From positions 1-50,928 of the forward strand of contig NZ_GL987991.1 of NCBI RefSeq assembly GCF_000158195.2: a DNA stretch of 50,928 nt, read 5' to 3'. The stretch is from Fusobacterium mortiferum ATCC 9817. GTDB lineage: Bacteria; Fusobacteriota; Fusobacteriia; Fusobacteriales; Fusobacteriaceae. The notes below the pieces were generated by a model. The model searched no databases, was not told where the DNA came from, and saw nothing but the letters and a program-made list of their open reading frames with translations. A program made the position numbers and the translations under genes. Below are positions 1 to 7,266 of the stretch, piece by piece (position 1 is the first letter of the stretch; each line of letters opens with the position of its first letter).

Positions 1-155
1 TCAAATATGCTCTGTATGTGGTTATAAAGATGGCAAGAAAAACTCTTGATGTAAGAGAGTGGACTTGTTCAGTTTGTCATACTCATCACGATAGAGATAT
101 AAACGCAGCTAAAAATATATTGACTGAAGGTCTAAGAATAAAACAAGCAGTCTAA
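1..155 (+). pseudogene. tnpB: TnpB (OrfB) RNA-guided nuclease, C-terminal fragment, frameshifted
   Basis: The frame starting at base 2 encodes [11 protein letters not shown] and then stops at 47. The frame starting at base 42 continues as [19 protein letters not shown] and ends with TAA at 153-155. Together they give the two CxxC knuckles of the TnpB zinc ribbon and the DRD(I)NAA motif that carries the last RuvC acidic residue. Joining the frames needs one base fewer in the A5 run at 38-42. The gene is therefore either inactive or mis-sequenced at that run. The N-terminal part is beyond the window edge. Confidence 0.8.
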
Positions 156-284
156 AAATAAAAAGAACCGTGGGAACTACGGGGTTAGCTTGGTAAATAT
201 AGTTGGCTAACAAAAGCAACTACTTCCCAAGAAGAAGCTCCCACTTCAAAAATTACAAAGTAATTTTAAGTGGGAGAGGTTCAC
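90..284 (+). ncRNA. Candidate omega RNA (reRNA) overlapping tnpB 3' end
   Basis: TnpB nucleases use a guide RNA made from the end of their own gene and the right end of the element. Here the region after the stop codon folds well: GTTAGC (about 185-190) can pair with GCTAAC (about 206-211), and the CTCCCACTT/AAGTGGGAG hairpin closes the end. The guide would be the host sequence just after about 284, beginning TATTAGAATTTAG. The 5' limit is a guess. The call rests on family knowledge and visible structure, not on expression data. Confidence 0.5.
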
Positions 285-358
285 TATTAGAATTTAGATG
301 TAGTTTTTTATAATTAAATGCTGGTTATTCAATAGGGGTATCAAATTCAGTAAATTCA

Positions 359-1117
359 TTATAATTCATCGTGTTGATAACTTTTTTTTACATATCTCTC
401 TTTCTCTTCGGAATAGTTAATAAGTCCTTCAGCAACAATTTGAGGTGGTTGATTTTCACGAAGTAATTTTCTTAAATTTGTATAGGCTTTATTTCTAGAA
501 AAATTTAAAACAAAATCTGAAACAGAACCTTTTACACTATCATATTTTTTTAGATGAGGAACAAATCCGTTTTCTCTAACTCCTTTAGCAGGTATTCTTG
601 GCTCATTTGGATTAGTAGACCACATACCAAATAGATTATTTCCCTCTTTAAAGAATCTAGAAGTACCCCAACCACTCTCTATAGCTCCTTGAGTTAAAAT
701 CAGTGAAGTAGGATAAATAATAAGACGAGAATATAGTTTCTCCCAGTCCCCATATTCAACTCTATATTTCTTAAAAAGATTTTCAGCGTATTTTTTTTCC
801 TCTTCAGAAAGAGTAGTTTTTTGAGAAAGTGTTTTAGCTATATTTCTGTTATTTTCTATCTCAGCATTAACAACCTTTATAGAGGGAAGTAAAATATCTA
901 CAAAAGTATCTTTCTTTTTTAATGGGGATAGTTTGCTTAAATCAATATTAATTTTAGTAAAAACATATAGTTCATCTGAATCTTTCCATTTTTTTATATC
1001 TTCTAAACTATTTACCTCTATCTTTTTATACTCAACTTTTGGAATAGAAGATTCTGCATAACTTATAATATTTAGAGTAAAAATAAGAATACAGATAAAA
1101 ATATTTTTTAATTTCAT
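359..1117 (-). CDS. Bax-like exported glucosaminidase
   Basis: Predicted secreted peptidoglycan hydrolase of the Bax / FlgJ-C (glucosaminidase) fold. Residues 1-21 are a signal peptide with a hydrophobic core ending ISYA. The catalytic region holds AIESGWGTS at residues 145-153, with E147 as the expected general acid, followed by NNLFGMWS. I chose ATG at 1117 rather than the upstream ATG at 1195 because CTCCTT (the complement of AAGGAG) lies at 1128-1133 and the signal peptide begins there. The last residues (SYQHDEL) look out of frame: removing one base from the A8 run at 372-379 gives a longer, more natural tail ending at 325. Single gene, convergent with the IS end. Confidence 0.8.
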   Translation of the reverse strand: MKLKNIFICILIFTLNIISYAESSIPKVEYKKIEVNSLEDIKKWKDSDELYVFTKINIDLSKLSPLKKKDTFVDILLPSIKVVNAEIENNRNIAKTLSQKTTLSEEEKKYAENLFKKYRVEYGDWEKLYSRLIIYPTSLILTQGAIESGWGTSRFFKEGNNLFGMWSTNPNEPRIPAKGVRENGFVPHLKKYDSVKGSVSDFVLNFSRNKAYTNLRKLLRENQPPQIVAEGLINYSEEKERYVKKSYQHDEL

Positions 1118-1285
1118 AATAAAACTCTCCTTAAAAAAATAGTCGGTTAATAGTATATCATATTTATCATAGTAAGTAAAGAATTTTTTATTCATAGAAT
1201 TTGAAGTAATCGTAATTAATTTTTATTTCTATAAATAAAGTCCTATAATTAATGTTATATATAAAATATTTTAAGGTGTTTTTTC

Positions 1286-1459
1286 AAAAAAATAAATCAA
1301 GAATAACTTTTATTTAAAGAATAAAGAGTAGCTAAAGCTTATAAGATATTAAAAAACACCAAATCTCTCTAAGTTATAAAGGAAGTGTTTTTTATATTTA
1401 TTTTCGCCAAGCTACTCTAAATATTCTTAACAATGTCTGTTATTCTTGATTTATTTTTT
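1286..1459. repeat. Long nested inverted repeat (~174 bp hairpin)
   Basis: AAATAAATCAAGAATAAC near 1290-1307 and its exact complement GTTATTCTTGATTTATTT near 1439-1456 form arms of about 21 bp. Inside, AGAGTAGCT pairs with AGCTACTCT, and AAAAAACAC pairs with GTGTTTTTT. The right arm overlaps the stop codon and last codons of holA. It could be a degenerate MITE, a structured RNA or an over-long terminator. No gene lies inside. Confidence 0.7.
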
Positions 1460-2443
1460 AAAAAATTCTAATATGTAATCCTCTACCCCTATTTCCATAT
1501 CCATATTACCACTCTTAATACTATACTCTAAATATGTTAATTCTTTTAATTTTTTCTTTAGAAATTCTGTTTCAAATAGTTCAATATTTTTTAGCTTCAA
1601 AAAAAGAGTATAAGGATGAGGATAGCCTCTTTCAGTAAGGAAAAATTCTTTAATCTCTTCAAAAATTCCCTCATTAAATTTTTTATAAGAGAGATTTTTG
1701 TTTATAATACCATTTTGAGCAAGTGAAGAAAGTTTTAGATATAAAATTATTTCATCTCCTATTCCATATATAAAATTAGAATGTAATTTTTCTTTAGCTA
1801 TAAAATGGAGTAAATCATCTTTAGCTTTAGAGGTAATAAAATTTTCAATAAGAGTCTTTAAATTAAAGTCTTCATTGATAGATAGGAGAGGTTTTATTTT
1901 ATCTAAATTAAAAGTTTCTCCATCTAAGAAATTTTTTACTTTTTCAGCTTCATTTTTAACTTTGAAAAAGTCATCTCCCACTAATTCTACAAACTTTTCA
2001 GCTTCATATTCAGAAATATTTAACTCTTGCTGAAGATAGAAAATTATAGCTTTTTTTTCATTCTCTTTTCTATAACATATAATTTCTGCTATCTCTTTGA
2101 AACTATCCAGTGTTTTTTTAGGAATTGGATTTTTTATCTTTCCAAAGTCATTTAAGAACTCTTCATAAATTATTATTATCTCTTTTTGTGTAAGATTATA
2201 CATCTTAAGGGACTTTGCTATTCCCTCTAAATTTTTAAAGCTCTCTACCCTCTTTAGAATTACTAATTCTTTTGGAGAGAAGATTGAGTTTGTAGATACA
2301 GAGTCAAAAAATTGAGTAACCTCATCTAATGAGGCATCAAAAATTTTTTCTGGAATAGAGGGGTTGTTACTTTTAATCTCATCTAAAATTTCTTCGTATT
2401 TTATCTGCAAAGGAGCAGTATCTCCGTGTAAAAAATATATCAT
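1451..2443 (-). CDS. holA: DNA polymerase III delta subunit
   Basis: Clamp-loader subunit that opens the beta sliding clamp during replication. The 330-residue product has the usual family length. Its start (IYFLHGDTAPLQIKYEE) matches the Walker-A-like but non-hydrolysing N-terminal domain of HolA, with the internal FSPKELVILKRVESF segment of the same domain. ATG at 2443 is preceded by an AAAGGTGG-type binding site. The gene is divergent from the ABC permease at 2583. Its 3' end runs into the large inverted repeat at 1286-1459, so its stop codon lies in a hairpin arm. Family assignment rests on overall pattern and length, as the sequence is poorly conserved between phyla. Confidence 0.85.
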   Translation of the reverse strand: MIYFLHGDTAPLQIKYEEILDEIKSNNPSIPEKIFDASLDEVTQFFDSVSTNSIFSPKELVILKRVESFKNLEGIAKSLKMYNLTQKEIIIIYEEFLNDFGKIKNPIPKKTLDSFKEIAEIICYRKENEKKAIIFYLQQELNISEYEAEKFVELVGDDFFKVKNEAEKVKNFLDGETFNLDKIKPLLSINEDFNLKTLIENFITSKAKDDLLHFIAKEKLHSNFIYGIGDEIILYLKLSSLAQNGIINKNLSYKKFNEGIFEEIKEFFLTERGYPHPYTLFLKLKNIELFETEFLKKKLKELTYLEYSIKSGNMDMEIGVEDYILEFFKK

Positions 2444-2535
2444 AAATCCACCTTTTTAAAAATCAAGTTTATATTAGATGATATCACAAATTCTAAAAAA
2501 AGAAAAGAGGAAGAATAGTCAACTAGATAAAAATT

Positions 2536-2544
2536 TGCTATAAT
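2536..2544 (+). promoter_or_regulatory. Extended -10 promoter for ABC permease
   Basis: TTTGCTATAAT contains TATAAT at 2539-2544 with the TGn extension just upstream, 39 bases before the permease ATG. No good -35 is seen, which is normal for extended -10 promoters. Confidence 0.5.
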
Positions 2545-2582
2545 TATAAAAAAGTAAATTTAAATAGAAAGAGAGAGTAAAA

Positions 2583-4097
2583 ATGAAAAAAAAATTGGGG
2601 AGATTCTTAGTAAATTTTCTTTATGGAGTATTGTGGTTAGCTCCTATATACTATTTTGCTAGAGATTTTTTTGAACTATCAAGTTTTGAAATTTTAAAGG
2701 AAAGTTATATTCAAGAGATAATATCTTTTTCTATAAAGCAGGGATTTTACTCTACAATTATGGCTTTAATAGTTGGAATAGTTCCAGCTTATTATTCTGC
2801 TTATAATAAAGATACTCTATCAAAATTTATACAGGGATTAGTCTTTATTCCATTTTTCTTTCCTGTAATATCGATAGTTACAATTTTTTCAGTTATATTT
2901 AACCTTCCAATAATTAAAGAATTAAATATACTATACACACTGAAGGGGATAATAATAGCTAATGTTTTCTATAACTCTCCTATATTTGTAAAATATATAA
3001 GTGAAGGTTTAAGAAAAATTCCAAAAGAGCTAGGAGAAGCTATGAGAATAGATGGAGCTAGTGCCTTGACAATTTTTCTTAGAGGGCAACTTCCTCTTAT
3101 ACTTCCACAGATATTTAGAGCTTTTATATTAGTATTTACCTATTGTTTTTTAGGGTTAGGAATAATTCTTTCACTGGGAGGAATAAGATATTCTAATATA
3201 GAGGTAGAGATAGCTAATACATTGATGGGGGGAGCGGATTTTTCTAAGGCTATGCTTTTAGGAGGATTACAATTTATAATACTGTTAGTTTTAAATTCTT
3301 TAGGAGTATTTGTAAAGGAGTATGAGATATCAGGAGAACAAGAAAAGAAAAAACTCAATCCTATATTTAAAATATACTCTCTAGTATATATGGTATTTCA
3401 ATATGGAGTTGTAGGATTATCTTTTATATTTTCATTTATTAATCAGTTGACAGGAAAATTTTCTATACAATCCTATTTAAATCTCTTTTCTCCTGAATTT
3501 AATGAGGAGTTTGGAGTAATAAAAGGGGTAGTAAATTCTTTTGGAATATCTGTAGTTGTAAGTGGAATAACTGTATTTACTATCTATCTGATTATAAAAA
3601 ATTATAGTAGGTTAACAGACATAATCATATTTTCTAATATGGGAGTGTCGGGAGCATTTCTAGCTATAACCTTATATTATATGAATATCCTATTTGATAT
3701 TCCTCTTATTATACTTTTAGGGATAGGATATCTCATAGGAGCTATACCAATTGGTTACTCTTTTATGTATCAGTATGTAAAAAAATTTCCTGTTGATATA
3801 TTGGAAGCTTCTGAGTTAGATTGTAAAAATTTTTATCAAAGATTTAGATATGTGGAGTTTCCAATTTTAAAAAATATTTTTATCTCCTCTTTTCTCCAAG
3901 TTTTTGCTGTGATATTTGGAGAGTTTACTGTGGTATATACTATGCAGTTAGGAGATATAATACCTATTGCTTCCCTTGTAAATTATTCATTGGTAAGTAG
4001 TAAAAAATATATGGAGAGTTCTGCTTTTTCATCTATTGTTTTGTTTATAGTTTTAAGTGCTTTTTTATTAGGGGAGTATTTTAAAGAAAAAGAGTAA
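2583..4097 (+). CDS. ABC transporter permease, two fused BPD domains (Fe3+/thiamine type)
   Basis: Inner-membrane permease with two binding-protein-dependent transport domains in one 504-residue chain, as in the FbpB / ThiP / AfuB group. The first half carries an EAA-type loop (ELGEAMRIDGASALTIF, about residues 150-165). The second half carries a matching loop (ILEASELDCKNFYQRF, about residues 402-417). Each loop docks the ATPase. About twelve hydrophobic segments are visible. No ATPase or binding-protein gene is adjacent, so the partners must be elsewhere. The substrate cannot be told from this sequence; iron or thiamine is the usual for this architecture. A terminator follows directly. Confidence 0.8.
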   Translation: MKKKLGRFLVNFLYGVLWLAPIYYFARDFFELSSFEILKESYIQEIISFSIKQGFYSTIMALIVGIVPAYYSAYNKDTLSKFIQGLVFIPFFFPVISIVTIFSVIFNLPIIKELNILYTLKGIIIANVFYNSPIFVKYISEGLRKIPKELGEAMRIDGASALTIFLRGQLPLILPQIFRAFILVFTYCFLGLGIILSLGGIRYSNIEVEIANTLMGGADFSKAMLLGGLQFIILLVLNSLGVFVKEYEISGEQEKKKLNPIFKIYSLVYMVFQYGVVGLSFIFSFINQLTGKFSIQSYLNLFSPEFNEEFGVIKGVVNSFGISVVVSGITVFTIYLIIKNYSRLTDIIIFSNMGVSGAFLAITLYYMNILFDIPLIILLGIGYLIGAIPIGYSFMYQYVKKFPVDILEASELDCKNFYQRFRYVEFPILKNIFISSFLQVFAVIFGEFTVVYTMQLGDIIPIASLVNYSLVSSKKYMESSAFSSIVLFIVLSAFLLGEYFKEKE

Positions 4098-4107
4098 AAA
4101 TATTTAT

Positions 4108-4145
4108 AAATCAAGAGTAATTCAGAAATTGCTCTTGATTTTTTA
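4108..4145 (+). terminator. Rho-independent terminator after ABC permease
   Basis: AATCAAGAG and CTCTTGATT form a 9-bp stem, with TAATTCAGAAATTG between them, followed by a T run. Confidence 0.85.
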
Positions 4146-4163
4146 TATAGTGTAAGTTATACT
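4135..4163 (+). promoter_or_regulatory. Sigma-70 promoter for oxidoreductase
   Basis: TTGATT at 4135-4140, a 17-base spacer, then TATACT at 4158-4163. The -35 lies in the right arm of the preceding terminator. Start codon follows at 4200 with GGAGAG upstream. Confidence 0.6.
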
Positions 4164-4199
4164 CAAATTAGAAATATAAAAATATTAAAGGAGAGTCAG

Positions 4200-5156
4200 A
4201 TGATAAAATTTGCAATAATAGGGACAAGTAGTATAAGTGAAAAATTTATAGATGCATTAAAGAGTACAGAGGGGTGTGAAGCTTATGCTCTTCTTTCGAG
4301 AGATGAAAATAAAGGAAAGAGATTTGCTGAAAAGTTTGGAATAGAAAAAATATATACTAATATAGAGGAGATGCTAAAAGATAAGGATATACAAGCTGTA
4401 TATATAGCTTCTCCTAATGGAAAACATTTTGAGCAAGCAAAACTTTCATTGGAAGCAGGGAAAAATGTAATTTGTGAAAAACCAATAGTTCCAACTGTAA
4501 AAGAGTTTGATATATTAAAAGAGATAGCTATAAAAAATAGAGTGGTACTTATGGAAGCAATGCGTCCTACTACTAATCCAAATTTTAAGTTAATAAAAGA
4601 AAACTTATATAAGATAGGGGCAATAAGACAAGTGATGTTAAAATATTGTCAATACTCATCAAGATATGATTTATTAAAAGCTGGAGAAGTTACAAATATC
4701 TTTGATAAAAATATGTCTGGAGGAGCGCTATATGATATAGGAGTCTATCCATTATATTTTACTTTAGCTATGTTTGGAGAACCAAAAGAGTATATGGGAA
4801 GTAACTATCTATTAAGTAGTGGTGTAGATGGTTGTGGAACAATTATTTTAAAATATCCAGATAAGATAGGAGTAATATCTTATTCAAAAATAACAGATGA
4901 AAAAACTCCATCAGAGATAATAGGAGAAGATGGTTCTATTGTTATAGATAAGGTTTCTACTGTAAAAGGAATAACAATTAAATATAGAGATGGTAGAGAG
5001 GAAAAGATAGAAGTAGATACCTATACAAATGATATGAGATATGAGATAGAGGAGTTCGCAAAACTTATAGAAGAGGGAAGAGTAGAATCAACTTTAAATA
5101 GTTTTGCTACTTCAAGAAAATGTGTGGAGATAATGGAAGCTCTTGCTAATAGATAA
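4200..5156 (+). CDS. Gfo/Idh/MocA-family NAD(P)-dependent oxidoreductase
   Basis: Cytoplasmic sugar or sugar-derivative dehydrogenase of unknown substrate. The N-terminal Rossmann domain begins FAIIGTSSIS (residues 4-13). The family signature CEKP is at residues 92-95, with the lysine that contacts substrate and cofactor. GGALYDIGVYPLYF in the middle is the typical second conserved block of the C-terminal alpha/beta domain. The 318-residue length is normal. Start ATG at 4200 is 6 bases after a GGAGAG site. The helicase gene follows after 21 bases and is probably co-transcribed. No catabolic neighbours point to a specific sugar. Confidence 0.85.
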   Translation: MIKFAIIGTSSISEKFIDALKSTEGCEAYALLSRDENKGKRFAEKFGIEKIYTNIEEMLKDKDIQAVYIASPNGKHFEQAKLSLEAGKNVICEKPIVPTVKEFDILKEIAIKNRVVLMEAMRPTTNPNFKLIKENLYKIGAIRQVMLKYCQYSSRYDLLKAGEVTNIFDKNMSGGALYDIGVYPLYFTLAMFGEPKEYMGSNYLLSSGVDGCGTIILKYPDKIGVISYSKITDEKTPSEIIGEDGSIVIDKVSTVKGITIKYRDGREEKIEVDTYTNDMRYEIEEFAKLIEEGRVESTLNSFATSRKCVEIMEALANR

Positions 5157-5177
5157 TATCATTATTTAAGGAGAAAT

Positions 5178-6734
5178 ATGTGGGAGATATTAAAGAGATT
5201 AGTAAAGAAAGAGAAGAGAGAAGATAAAGGGATAAAAATTAGAGAGAGAAAAGTAGAAAAATCAGATGAGGAAACTCTATTGAGAAAAAGTATAAGAGAT
5301 TTGGAGAGGAGAGAGGTAGAGAGTGTAGATACCTCTCTTTTATCTAAAGGATATAAAATAGACTATTCCTCTCTACTCAATGAGGAACAGAAAAAAGCAC
5401 TGCTCTCAACAGAGGGACAATATCTAGTGATAGCTGGAGCAGGTTCTGGAAAAACTAGGACAATAGTATATAGAACAGCTTGGTTGATTGAAAACGGAGT
5501 ATCAGAGGAAAAAATTTTAATGGTAACATTTACTAGAAAAGCTAGTGAAGAGATGAAAGAGAGATTAAAAAATATTTTAAATGTAGAAGAGCTAAAAACA
5601 GTAGTAACTACATTTCACTCTTTTTGTGCTAGACTTATTTTTAAATATAAGGCTCTTTTTGAAGTAGATAATCTAAATATAATGGAAGAGGGAGAAAGAG
5701 AAAAGATTCTCTTAAAAATAGTAGAGAGGTTTGAACTAAATAAAAAATACAAAGGAAAATTTTATGATATTGAAGAGTTATCAAATAGATTAGAAAAATT
5801 ACAAAATGCAAGGTTGAGATTAGAAGATATCTTTCCTAAAGAGCATATAGATGACATTATAAAAATTAAGTCCGAATATAGAAAATATAAAAAAATAAAA
5901 AATGTTTATGAGTATGATGATCTGGTTGAGATAGTCATAAAAAAATTTAAAGAGAATAGAGAGTTTTTAAAAATTATAAGAGATAAGATAGATTATATTG
6001 TAGTAGATGAGTATCAGGATAGTAATTTAGCTCAAAGAGAACTGCTTAAACTTCTTGTAGGAGAAGATAAAAATCTTATGGTAGTAGGAGATGACTATCA
6101 AAGTATATATGGATTTAGAGGAGCAGACTTTACTAATATTTTAAAATTTGGAGAGGATTTCCCAAAAGCAAAATTGATTAAGCTAGAGAAAAATTATAGA
6201 AGTAGTGAGGAGATAATCGCATATACTAATAGAATTGCTAATAATTTTAAAATTAAATATAATAAAAAAATCTATGGAACAGGAAGAAGAGGGGAGAGAG
6301 TACATATCAACTCATTTAAAGATGAGGAGAAAGAGGGAAGATATATTTGTGAGAAGATTTTAGCTTATAAAGAGAAGTTTCCCTTTGAGGAGATGGTGAT
6401 ACTATTTAGAAATAAATATACAGTAAAAGTGATGGAAAAGTTATTGATGGAATATAAAATACCATATTATAAAAAAGAGATGGAAGAGAAAAGAGGAGTA
6501 GCCCTTTACTCCTTACACTCTTCTAAAGGGTTGGAATGGGAGATAGTTTTTATACCTACACTTTTAGATGGGGTATTTCCTAGTAGTATTGAAAAAGAAA
6601 ATCTTGAAGAGGAGAAAAGACTTTACTATGTAGGGTGTAGTAGGGCAAAAAGTTTTTTACATCTAAGTTATCCAAAATATCACTATGAAAAACTTGGATA
6701 TTTTGATAAAAAATCAAAATTTTTAGATTACTAA
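5178..6734 (+). CDS. Compact UvrD/Rep-like SF1A DNA helicase lacking domain 2B
   Basis: ATP-dependent 3'-5' helicase of the UvrD/PcrA/Rep group. Motifs are intact: I GAGSGKT (87-93), Ia VTFTRKA (116-122), II VVDEYQDS (275-282), III GDDYQSIYGFRGA (304-316), IV NYRSS (339-343), V LHSSKGLEWE (446-455), VI RLYYVGCSRAK (481-491). Only about 100 residues separate IV from V, against about 280 in UvrD, so the mobile 2B domain between them appears absent. It also has a basic, charged N-terminal extension of about 60 residues before the Q motif (LNEEQ, 67-71). At 518 residues it is well below the usual 650-750. All catalytic motifs are present, so it is probably a functional variant. Confidence 0.85.
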   Translation: MWEILKRLVKKEKREDKGIKIRERKVEKSDEETLLRKSIRDLERREVESVDTSLLSKGYKIDYSSLLNEEQKKALLSTEGQYLVIAGAGSGKTRTIVYRTAWLIENGVSEEKILMVTFTRKASEEMKERLKNILNVEELKTVVTTFHSFCARLIFKYKALFEVDNLNIMEEGEREKILLKIVERFELNKKYKGKFYDIEELSNRLEKLQNARLRLEDIFPKEHIDDIIKIKSEYRKYKKIKNVYEYDDLVEIVIKKFKENREFLKIIRDKIDYIVVDEYQDSNLAQRELLKLLVGEDKNLMVVGDDYQSIYGFRGADFTNILKFGEDFPKAKLIKLEKNYRSSEEIIAYTNRIANNFKIKYNKKIYGTGRRGERVHINSFKDEEKEGRYICEKILAYKEKFPFEEMVILFRNKYTVKVMEKLLMEYKIPYYKKEMEEKRGVALYSLHSSKGLEWEIVFIPTLLDGVFPSSIEKENLEEEKRLYYVGCSRAKSFLHLSYPKYHYEKLGYFDKKSKFLDY

Positions 6735-6852
6735 TAGAAGAAAATAAAACAAGGGAATGTATTTTTTTAGAAAATGATAATTATTAATATAATTAATATC
6801 TTTTTTCATAAAAAACAAGAAATAATATATATAATTCTCAGTATTTCTTTTC

Positions 6853-6882
6853 TTGACGGAAATGTTTGAAGTATTATATAAT
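6853..6882 (+). promoter_or_regulatory. Promoter of the cobalamin operon
   Basis: TTGACG at 6853-6858, an 18-base spacer, and TATAAT at 6877-6882. The expected start near 6889 places the B12 riboswitch at the very 5' end of the transcript. Confidence 0.7.
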
Positions 6883-6900
6883 ATTTAAAGAAAAGATAAG

Positions 6901-7068
6901 TAAAATTTTAAGTAGAGGGAAACAAGTGAAATTCTTGTACGGTCCCGCCACTGTAATGAGGACGAAAGTACATTAGCCACTGAGGAATTGGGAAGGAGTA
7001 CAAGTAGGTTGAATCAAAGTCAGGATATCTCGCTTAAAATATTTAACTATCCTGCGTGGACGGGAGGA
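6901..7068 (+). promoter_or_regulatory. Cobalamin (adenosylcobalamin) riboswitch
   Basis: The leader contains the B12-box signatures: GGTCCCGCCACTGT (6951-6964), a second GCCACTG (6976-6982), and AGTCAGGATATCTCGC (7018-7033). The closing helix P1 is formed by AAATTTTAAG and CTTAAAATATTT on either side. Downstream, CCTGCGTGGACGGGAGGAG (7051-7069) can form the L13 kissing loop with the CCCGCCAC loop. It also contains a ribosome binding site, which suggests translational control. It controls the following cob/cbi operon. Confidence 0.95.
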
Positions 7069-7077
7069 GAAAGAAAA

Positions 7078-7101
7078 ATGAGATATAAGTATAGTAGATA
7101 A
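7078..7101 (+). CDS. Possible 7-codon leader peptide under the riboswitch
   Basis: GGGAGGAG (7062-7069) is a strong ribosome binding site placed in the riboswitch expression platform. The first start codon behind it (ATG 7078) opens a frame of only seven codons, MRYKYSR, then TAA. cobQ has its own start 166 bases further on. Either this is a genuine leader peptide or it is the relic start of a gene once located here. No homology can be claimed. Confidence 0.35.
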   Translation: MRYKYSR

Positions 7102-7256
7102 TAAATAAAAAGTAAGTATCTATTCAGTTGATAATTCTGAATTAAAGAAAGCTAAGATGAGTTGATTTAATTTCTTTTCATAAATTGCACAATTCTTGAG
7201 CTTTCTTTTAAGCTTAGCAAATACTTTTAATATCTATTATACTTTTTTTATTTATT
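7101..7256. repeat. Large imperfect inverted repeat between riboswitch and cobQ
   Basis: AATAAATAAAAAGTA near 7100-7115 pairs, with small bulges, with TACTTTTTTTATTTATT ending at about 7255. An inner stem pairs TTAAAGAAAGCT with AGCTTTCTTTTA. The outer right arm ends next to the cobQ binding site GAGGTG (7256-7261). It may be a MITE-like insertion or part of the expression platform. Confidence 0.5.
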
Positions 7257-7266
7257 GAGGTGAAAA

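Larger units (their letters stand above)
1..284 (+). mobile_element. IS200/IS605-family element, right-end portion
   Basis: The window opens inside the 3' part of a tnpB (orfB) gene and continues through the element's noncoding right end. That end contains a stable hairpin (CTCCCACTT at 238-246 pairing with AAGTGGGAG at 268-276) followed by GGTTCAC near 278-284, where I place the boundary. Subterminal hairpins instead of terminal inverted repeats are the hallmark of the IS200/IS605 family. The left end and any tnpA lie outside the window. The exact right boundary is inferred from where structure stops, within a few bases. Confidence 0.75.

Noticed and set aside
6768-6800. Fur-box-like AT palindrome upstream of the B12 riboswitch
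   Set aside because: GATAATTATTAATAT matches only part of the 19-bp consensus and such matches are common in DNA this AT-rich.
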